Positions 1-7,161 of a stretch of DNA of 9,682 nucleotides are shown here, one piece after another. Below the pieces are notes generated by a model that saw nothing but the letters and a program-made list of their open reading frames with translations, did not search any database and was not told the DNA's origin. A program made the translations under genes and the position numbers. The stretch comes from JANPJV01 sp031425695. Lineage in GTDB: Bacteria; Pseudomonadota; Gammaproteobacteria; Xanthomonadales; SZUA-5. The stretch spans positions 1 through 9,682 of the forward strand of contig JANPJV010000298.1 of the NCBI GenBank assembly GCA_031425695.1, given 5' to 3'. Position 1 is the first letter of the stretch. Each line of letters begins with the position of its first letter.

Positions 1-17
1 GCTGCGCGCGGACTCTT

Positions 18-36
18 TTGCTGTTCTGAGAGCAAA
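18..36. other. Short inverted repeat before the array
   Basis: TTTGCT (18-23) and AGCAAA (31-36) form a 6-bp inverted repeat around an 8-base loop-like centre. It could be the remains of a terminator of a gene left of the window, but there is no T-tract after it and no gene visible before it. Positions 1-292 contain only this, the tandem array and no supported gene or promoter. Confidence 0.3.
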
Positions 37-316
37 GCGTCCGCGCATAGCGCAGACCCACCGAGCCAAGGCAAAAAGCGCGTCCGCGCATAGCGCAGAC
101 CCACCGAGCCAAGGCAAAAGCGTCCGCGCATAGCGCAGACCCACCGAGCCAAGGCAAAAGCGTCCGCGCATGGCGCAGACCCACCGAGCCAAGGCAAAAG
201 CGTCCGCGCATAGCGCAGACCCACCGAGTCAAGGCAAAAGCGTCCGCGCATAGCGCAGACCCACCGAGCCAAGGCAAAAAGCGCATCCGCGCATGGCGCA
301 GACCGACCGAGCAAAA
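37..316. repeat. Tandem array of a 40-bp hairpin-forming unit, about 7 copies
   Basis: Six nearly identical 40-bp units start at 37, 80, 120, 160, 200 and 240, and a shortened, diverged seventh spans about 283-316. A 3-base AGC insertion precedes units 2 and 7. Each unit has left arm GTCCGCGC, loop ATA (ATG in units 4 and 7) and right arm GCGCAGAC, followed by CCACCGAGCCAAGGCAAAA. The single C/A mismatch in the stem becomes a G-U wobble in minus-strand RNA, so an 8-bp stem can form there. Differences between units are few (one C to T at about 229, the loop changes), which suggests recent expansion. The spacers are not unique, so this is not a CRISPR array. The function is unknown. Related single elements lie at 3530-3556 and 9496-9518. 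Confidence 0.95.
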
Positions 317-1596
317 GCCTGCAACCGAAAACCCCGCTATCCTCCACCGCCCCCTGTTCCAACCCCTGATCCCAACGTGATTCCCGCTGCTGCGCCGCCC
401 AAGGCTGCGCTGGTCTTCATCCTGGTCACGGTCGTGCTGGATGTGCTGGCGATCGGGCTGATCATTCCGGTGTTGCCGCCGTTGATCGCTGGTTTCCACG
501 CCGGTGATCCGGCGCGGGGCGTGGCCCTGTATGGCTGGTTCGTGACGATATTTGCGCTGGTGCAGTTCTTCGCCAGCCCAATTCTCGGGGCGCTCTCGGA
601 CCGGTACGGGCGCCGCCGCGTCATCCTGCTGTCGAATCTCGGCCTCGGCCTCGACTACATCCTGATGGCGCTGGCGCAGACGCTGCCTTTGCTGTTCCTC
701 GGGCGCGTGATCGCCGGCATCACGTCCGCCAGCTTGTCGGCCGCGAGCGCCTACATCGCCGATGTCACCCCGCCGGAAAAGCGCGCGGCCGGGTACGGCA
801 TGCTGGGCGCCGCTTTCAGCCTGGGTTTCGTGATCGGACCGGCCCTCGGCGGCGTGCTCGGCAGTATTGATCCGCGGCTGCCCTTCTGGGTGGCTGCGGG
901 CTTGTCGCTCACCAATTTCCTGTACGGCTGCTTCGTGTTGCCCGAATCGTTGCCGCTCGAACGCCGTCAGCCCTTTGCCTGGAGCCGCGCCAATCCGCTG
1001 GCGACGCTCAAGTGGCTGCGCGAATTTCCGCAGGTCTTCGGGCTCGCCGGCGTCAGCTTCCTGTCGGCGCTCGCGCACGTGGTTTTCCCCGCGACTTTTG
1101 TCCTGTACGCGGCGTACCGCTATGCATGGGATGCACGCACGATCGGGTTCACGTTGGCTGCAGTCGGCGTCGCCGGGACGATTGTGCAGGCCGGGCTGGT
1201 ACGGCGCATCGTCCCCGCGCTCGGCGAACGCCGTTCGCTGCTGCTGGGACTCGGCTGCGGCGTGGTGGGATTCTTGGCCTATGGCTATGCGCCGAGTGGG
1301 CCGTGGCTGTGGGCGGCGATGCCGGTCATGGCCTTCTGGGGCCTCTGCAATCCCTCGATCCAGAGCCTGGTCACGCGCCAAGTGGGTGTCCAGGAGCAGG
1401 GCCGCCTGCAGGGTGCACTGGCGAGCCTCGTGGCGGTTGCCGGGGTGCTCGGCCCATACCTCTTTACCCATGTGTATGCGGCCGGCATCGATGCGCGACT
1501 CGATATCGGACTGCCCGGCGCAGCCTTTTACGTCGCCAGCGCAGTCTTGATACTCGCGTGGCTGCTGGCCGAACGGGCGACGCGGGCGCAGCCCGC

Positions 1597-1600
<4 letters not shown>
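293..1600 (+). CDS. TetA-like (TCR/Tet family) MFS efflux transporter
   Basis: This is a 435-residue, probably 12-helix inner-membrane exporter of the major facilitator superfamily, in the proton-antiporter group that includes TetA. Visible motifs are the TM1 stretch with Asp50 (LLD-like, then GLIIPVLP), motif A GALSDRYGRRR at 99-109, a TM3 GLDYIL with Asp121, motif C GFVIGPALGG at 178-187, and PES after TM6. Asp50 and Asp121 align with Asp15 and Asp84 of TetA(B). The residue aligned with its essential Asp285 appears to be Gly323, so tetracycline itself may not be the substrate. The start is uncertain. ATG 293 lies inside the last repeat unit, has no Shine-Dalgarno, and adds a proline-rich N-terminus. 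GTG 377 (Val29) would give a length more like known TetA proteins but also lacks a clear Shine-Dalgarno. The TGA stop overlaps the recQ ATG, which suggests a two-gene operon. Confidence 0.85.
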
Positions 1601-3387
<1,787 letters not shown>

Positions 3388-3418
3388 GGTGCGTCTGGCG
3401 GGGTGGTTTGAGGCTGAG

Positions 3419-3482
3419 GTAGGTCATGTTGCGGCCGCGCGCCATGATGTCTTTGCCACTGGGTGGTCGGGCGCCACTTGAC
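3419..3482 (+). repeat. Single REP-type element (family A)
   Basis: The element starts with GTAG (3419-3422). The left arm GTCATGTTGCGGCCG (3423-3437) pairs imperfectly with the right arm CGGGCGCCACTTGAC (3468-3482). The same head, arms and internal GGTGGTCGGGCG occur in the inverted pair at 4928-5072. It sits 31 bp after the recQ stop. A GTAG head followed by an imperfect palindrome is the layout of REP sequences mobilised by RAYT (TnpA_REP) transposases; no RAYT gene is in the window. Confidence 0.8.
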
Positions 3483-3529
3483 GCGCTTCTGGGCCCTCCA
3501 AAGCAATCTTACTCCAGGGTTAAGGAATA

Positions 3530-3556
3530 GCGTTCGGACAAGGTCCGAACCCACAA
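3530..3556. repeat. Hairpin element related to the tandem array (different stem)
   Basis: This is a perfect 8-bp inverted repeat, GTTCGGAC (3532-3539) and GTCCGAAC (3543-3550), with a 3-base AAG loop. It is preceded by GC and followed by CCAC. The frame GCGT, six stem bases, three loop bases, six complementary bases, ACCCAC is the same as in the 37-316 array, but the inner stem sequence is different. It lies 41 bp before the downstream start codon and has no T-tract. Confidence 0.6.
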
Positions 3557-3596
3557 GAGCCCGCCCTCCGCTTGTACGCGCGCTCCCAATAGGCTC

Positions 3597-4898
3597 ATGA
3601 TCAATGGCCCACTAGGGTCCGACGTCCGACTCACGATGAGCCACGACAGTCCGAGGGAGTTGCCGTTTCGCCTGGAGGCAGTGCGCGTGCCGCGCGCGGT
3701 GTTGGCACGGCAGACCGGTTTTCAGTACGACATCGATGCTTTCGCGCTCGCGGATATCTCCGTCGACGAGCATGGCATGGTCGCTTCGCTGCGGCCGTCT
3801 AGCTCACCGATCCCAGGGCCATGGATCATCTTCCCGGCACTGATCGAACCGCACACGCATATCGACAAGGCGTTTACCCGCGCCCGCGCGCCAAACCCCA
3901 CGCAGAGCTTCGAGGGTGCACGCGCCGCGATCGAAATTGATCGCACCCGCCACTTCAATTTCGACGATGCGCACGCGCGCATGACCCGCGCGCTCAGTCT
4001 CGCCTGGAGCCATGGCGTGGTCGCGGTGCGGACCCACATCGACAGCCAGCCGGACCGATTGGCGCCGTGCTGGGAAGTGTTCGCACGGCTGCGCAAGGAA
4101 TGGGCTGGCAAGCTGCACTTGCAGGCGGTGGTCAGCCTCGGTAGCGCCAAGCTCCACGGCGAGCACGGCGAGGTGCTCGGTCGGCTCGCGGCTGAATATG
4201 GCGCGCTGCTTGGCCCGGTGTTCTATTTCGACGAGCAACTTGGCGCCAACGTGGAGCGCGCTTTCGAGCTCGGCGAGCGCTACGGTGTCGACCTCGATGT
4301 GCACGTCGACGAGAACAACCGGGGCCATGCCGATGGCATGAAGGCGATATTGGAGCACCTGGAGCGCAAGCCCTTCGGTGGCCGCTTGAACCTGAGCCAC
4401 CTGAGCAACCTGAGTCGCTGTCCACCCGAGGAAATCGACGCGCTTTCCGCGCGCGCCGCCGCGCTCGGGGTTAGCGTGATCAGCCTGCCGGTGGCCAACC
4501 TGCACCTGCAGGAACGCGACGCGCTGCACACGCCACAGTGGCGCGGACTGACGCCGATCAATGCACTGCGCGCCGCCGGGGTCGAAGTGGCGCTGGGCGG
4601 CGACAACAGCCAGGACATGTTCGTCCCCTGGGGCGCGCTCGACCCACTCGTGATCCTGCGCGAAGCGATGCTCGCCGCGCACATCTCCGCCCCGCTCGGC
4701 GACGCCGTGCGCATGGTTTCCGGCGCTGCCGCCAACGTCATGCGCCTGTACGACACCACGCCCATCCACGCCGGCCAGCTCGCCGATTTCACCCTCTTCC
4801 GGAGCCACGACGCCTACGGGGCGCTCAGTGGGGATTTCGAGGAAAGGCTGACACTGAGGCGGGGAAGGGTGGTGGCAAGGCGGGTGTTCGAAACCTAA
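3597..4898 (+). CDS. Cytosine-deaminase-family amidohydrolase (substrate unknown)
   Basis: This 433-residue cytoplasmic metal-dependent hydrolase belongs to the CodA/AtzC branch of the amidohydrolase superfamily. It resembles E. coli CodA along its length: EPHTHIDK (metal ligands His86 and His88), VRTHIDS, VHVDE (His236 ligand and Glu239 as likely proton shuttle, same spacing as CodA His214/Glu217), LSHLSNL (His268), LHLQER and LGGDNSQDMFVPWG (Asp336 as ligand). CodA has Asp314 next to its ligand Asp313; here that position is Asn337, and the preceding His is Gly, so cytosine may not be the substrate. Hydrolytic deamination or dealkylation of a nucleobase-like, triazine-like or other cyclic amidine is likely. 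No codB-like permease is adjacent. The start is uncertain: ATG 3597 has only a weak TAGG upstream, and ATG 3636 (Met14) would remove an unconserved-looking tail. The gene is convergent with the next one. Confidence 0.85.
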   Translation: MINGPLGSDVRLTMSHDSPRELPFRLEAVRVPRAVLARQTGFQYDIDAFALADISVDEHGMVASLRPSSSPIPGPWIIFPALIEPHTHIDKAFTRARAPNPTQSFEGARAAIEIDRTRHFNFDDAHARMTRALSLAWSHGVVAVRTHIDSQPDRLAPCWEVFARLRKEWAGKLHLQAVVSLGSAKLHGEHGEVLGRLAAEYGALLGPVFYFDEQLGANVERAFELGERYGVDLDVHVDENNRGHADGMKAILEHLERKPFGGRLNLSHLSNLSRCPPEEIDALSARAAALGVSVISLPVANLHLQERDALHTPQWRGLTPINALRAAGVEVALGGDNSQDMFVPWGALDPLVILREAMLAAHISAPLGDAVRMVSGAAANVMRLYDTTPIHAGQLADFTLFRSHDAYGALSGDFEERLTLRRGRVVARRVFET

Positions 4899-4902
4899 TG
4901 GC

Positions 4903-4927
4903 GACCTGCGCCTGCAGCGGCTTCTAC
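4903..4927 (-). repeat. Possible decayed third REP abutting family A
   Basis: Read on the minus strand, this begins GTAGAAGCCGCTGCAGGC and resembles the general GTAGGAGCGGC-type REP, as I recall that family. Its GTAG head touches the head of the next element, giving the palindrome CTACGTAG at 4924-4931. The internal pairing is weak, so the call is tentative. Confidence 0.3.
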
Positions 4928-4991
4928 GTAGGTCATGTTGCGCCCGCGTGATGCGTGCCCAGCGCGGAATGGTGGTCGGGCGCTACTTGAC
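4928..4991 (+). repeat. REP element (family A), left member of inverted pair
   Basis: GTAG head at 4928-4931, left arm GTCATGTTGCGCCCG (4932-4946) and right arm CGGGCGCTACTTGAC (4977-4991); the arms pair at 13 of 15 positions. The orientation matches the single copy at 3419. It starts 29 bp after the amidohydrolase stop codon. Confidence 0.85.
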
Positions 4992-5009
4992 GCTTTGTCG
5001 GCGGGCCCT

Positions 5010-5072
5010 GTCAAGTAGCGCCCGAAATGCTGATCTGCCCGATCAACCGTGTGCGGGCGCAACATGACCTAC
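5010..5072 (-). repeat. REP element (family A), right member of inverted pair
   Basis: Inverted copy of the 4928-4991 element. It begins GTCAAGTAGCGCCCG (5010-5024), continues with a diverged centre, and ends with CGGGCGCAACATGAC and CTAC (5069-5072). Its outer 22 bases are an exact inverse of the outer end of the left copy. The pair (a BIME-like unit) fills the gap between two convergent genes, where a large hairpin could form and perhaps act as a two-way terminator or mRNA stabiliser. No T-tract is seen. Confidence 0.85.
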
Positions 5073-5106
5073 GTGGAGCGCAGCCTTGACGCGCAGCACA
5101 TGAAGT

Positions 5107-6996
5107 CTAGGCCGCATCGCCCCGCAGCGCCCGCACATCCGCCTCCAAGGCCGCCGCTGTTGCGGTTTCTGCCGGCCGCGGCGCACCCACCATCAACCCC
5201 ACGCGCGACCAGAAGCGCCGAGGAAAGCTCGCACGCTTCTCGGCCTTGTCGCGGCGTGAGAACACGCTGCCCCAGAGGCCCTGCAGCGCCATCGGGATCA
5301 CTGGCACCGGATCGCGCTCGAGGATGCGCTCGACGCCGGGTCGGAAGGGCGCGATCTCGCCGTCGCGGGTGAGCCCGCCTTCCGGGAAGATGCAGACGAT
5401 GTTGCCGTCGCGGAGCTCGCGCGAAACCTCTTCGAAAGCACGCTCCATGATCACCGGGTCCTCCTTGAAGCCGGCGATCGGGATCGCTTTCGCCCAACGG
5501 AAGACCTGCTTGGCGAGCGGTATCTGGGCGATCTTGTAGTACATGACGAAGCGCACCGGGCGGCGCACCGAGCCCATCACGACGAGCGCATCGGCGTAGC
5601 TGATGTGGTTGCAGACCAGCAGCGCCGGACCGGTGTCCGGGATCGCCTCGATGCCGCGCACGCGCACGCGGTAGAACACATTGAGCAGGATCCAGGCGAT
5701 GAAGCGCAGCAGGAACTCGGGCACCAGGCTGAAGATGTAGACCGCCACCACCGCGTTGAACAGCGCTGTCACCAGCAGCACCTGCGGCAGGCTGAGGCCA
5801 AAGAACTTCATCAGCACGAAGCCGATCAGCGAGGCCGCGACCATGAAGGCCGCATTGAGGATGTTGTTGGCACCGATCACGCGCGAGCGGAAGGCGGGCT
5901 CGCTGCGCTGCTGGATCAGTGCGAACAGCGGCACGATGAAGAAGCCGGAGAACACCGCCATCAGGGTGAGGTCAATGGCGAGGCGCCAGGCGAAGGGCTG
6001 CGCGAAGAACGCGGCGACGTCCAGCCCTGCGAGGCCGCTTGCGGCCGGCAGCGCGAAATAGATATCGAGGCCGAACATGGTCATGCCGATCGAGCCGAAC
6101 GGCACCAGTCCGATCTCGACCTTGCGCCGCGACAGGATTTCGCAGAGCAGGGCGCCGAGACCGGTACCGACCGAAAACAATGCGAGCAGCAGGGTATAGA
6201 CGCTGCCGCCGCCACCGATTACATCCGCGACGTATGCCGGCAGGATCAGGAAGTACATCGATGCGAAGAACCAGAACCAGCTGATGCCGAGACAGCTCAA
6301 GAACACAATGCGGTTGCTGGCGAGAAACTTGAGGCTCGCCCACGTTTCGGTGATCGGATTGAAGTTGATCTTGAGGTCAGGTGCGACCGGCGGCACCGAT
6401 GGCATCGCCAGCGCCGTCACCCAGCCCAGCACGGCCACGCCGACGACCACTGCAGACACCAGCCACAGCCCGCTGTCTGGGATGGCGACCAGGCTGGTGC
6501 CCAGCAACGTGCCGAGCAGGATCGCCACCATGGTCGCGCTCTCGACCAGGCCATTGCCGCCGGTCAGCTCCTCGTCGCGCAGGACTTGCGGCAGGATCGC
6601 GTACTTGAGCGGCCCGAACAGTGTCGATTGCAGGCCGATCAGGAACACCACGGCCAGCAGCAGGGTTGCGCTCTTGAGCAGGAAGCCGGCTGCGGCCGCG
6701 ACCATCAAGACGATCTCCAGCGCCTTGATCCAGCGCGCCAGCCGCGCCTTGTCGTACTTATCTGCGAGCTGTCCGCCCAGCGCCGAGAACAGGAAATACG
6801 GCAGGATGAAAAGCGCGCCGGCCAACAGCGAGAAATACGTCTTCTCGAGCCCGATCTCGATCGTGCCGACGAACACCACCAGTGCCACGAAACCCTGCTT
6901 GAAGACGTTGTCGTTGAACGCACCAAGCGACTGCGTCAGGAAGAACGGCAGGAAGCGCCGTTCCTTCAGCAGGGAAAACTGGCTGTGTCCGGACAT
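5107..6996 (-). CDS. LplT-like MFS transporter fused to PlsC-type acyltransferase
   Basis: This 629-residue inner-membrane protein has two domains. Residues about 12-430 are a 12-helix MFS unit of the lysophospholipid transporter (LplT) type, with LGAFNDNVFK in TM1 and motif A-like GGQLADKYDKARLAR at 74-88. Residues about 440-629 are a lysophosphatidic-acid-type acyltransferase (PlsC). It has the HX4D motif NHISYAD (His464, Asp469), FPEGGLTRDG (537-546) and VPVIPMALQG. Known relatives move lyso-phospholipids to the inner leaflet and re-acylate them. Longer homologues add an AMP-dependent acyl-ACP synthetase (Aas-like) domain, which is absent here, so the acyl donor must come from elsewhere. 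The start at 6996 fits the conserved N-terminus but has no clear Shine-Dalgarno. The gene shares direction with the amylase 165 bp upstream, with a REP pair between them, so co-transcription is possible but unproven. Confidence 0.9.
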   Translation of the reverse strand: MSGHSQFSLLKERRFLPFFLTQSLGAFNDNVFKQGFVALVVFVGTIEIGLEKTYFSLLAGALFILPYFLFSALGGQLADKYDKARLARWIKALEIVLMVAAAAGFLLKSATLLLAVVFLIGLQSTLFGPLKYAILPQVLRDEELTGGNGLVESATMVAILLGTLLGTSLVAIPDSGLWLVSAVVVGVAVLGWVTALAMPSVPPVAPDLKINFNPITETWASLKFLASNRIVFLSCLGISWFWFFASMYFLILPAYVADVIGGGGSVYTLLLALFSVGTGLGALLCEILSRRKVEIGLVPFGSIGMTMFGLDIYFALPAASGLAGLDVAAFFAQPFAWRLAIDLTLMAVFSGFFIVPLFALIQQRSEPAFRSRVIGANNILNAAFMVAASLIGFVLMKFFGLSLPQVLLVTALFNAVVAVYIFSLVPEFLLRFIAWILLNVFYRVRVRGIEAIPDTGPALLVCNHISYADALVVMGSVRRPVRFVMYYKIAQIPLAKQVFRWAKAIPIAGFKEDPVIMERAFEEVSRELRDGNIVCIFPEGGLTRDGEIAPFRPGVERILERDPVPVIPMALQGLWGSVFSRRDKAEKRASFPRRFWSRVGLMVGAPRPAETATAAALEADVRALRGDAA

Positions 6997-7067
6997 GGGG
7001 TCGATCGAGGCCGCGGTGGCCGCAGGCTAGCACGCGGGTGCGAGGCGGCCGGGTTGGCGGCGCCGTT

Positions 7068-7146
7068 GTAGCCCGGGTAAGCCAAAGGCGCACCCGGGGG
7101 AAATCTTGGCGTGGATTCCCGGGTGCGCTGCGCTTACCCGGGCTAC
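7068..7146. repeat. Inverted pair of REP elements (family B)
   Basis: The left copy (7068-7098) starts GTAGCCCGGGTAAGC and ends GCACCCGGG. The right copy (7118-7146) is its inverse, ending CTAC. Each copy is itself a palindrome (CCCGGGT with ACCCGGG) behind a GTAG head, and the pair forms an almost perfect long inverted repeat around a 19-base spacer. The arm sequence is unrelated to family A. It lies between the amylase stop and the next minus-strand start, where it could stop or stabilise the amylase transcript. Confidence 0.85.
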
Positions 7147-7161
7147 AAGATCACCAGCCTC

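Noticed and set aside
170..253. Upstream in-frame ATG in repeat unit 4 as a start for the exporter
   Set aside because: An in-frame TAG in a later repeat unit (about 251-253) stops it before the exporter sequence.
37..316. CRISPR array
   Set aside because: The 40-bp units are directly joined with no unique spacers, and no cas genes are near.
1012..1596. 195-codon in-frame extension upstream of recQ
   Set aside because: It lies wholly inside the exporter gene in another frame, and the RecQ family start matches ATG 1597.
4899..5106. Classical rho-independent terminator
   Set aside because: Large palindromes are present, but no run of T follows any of the stems on either strand, so these are listed as REP elements.
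5605..7071. 488-codon plus-strand frame opposite the LplT-PlsC gene
   Set aside because: The translation is rich in His, Gln, Arg, Asp and Glu with no recognisable domain, as is typical of antisense to a hydrophobic GC-rich gene. The minus strand encodes a clear two-domain protein.
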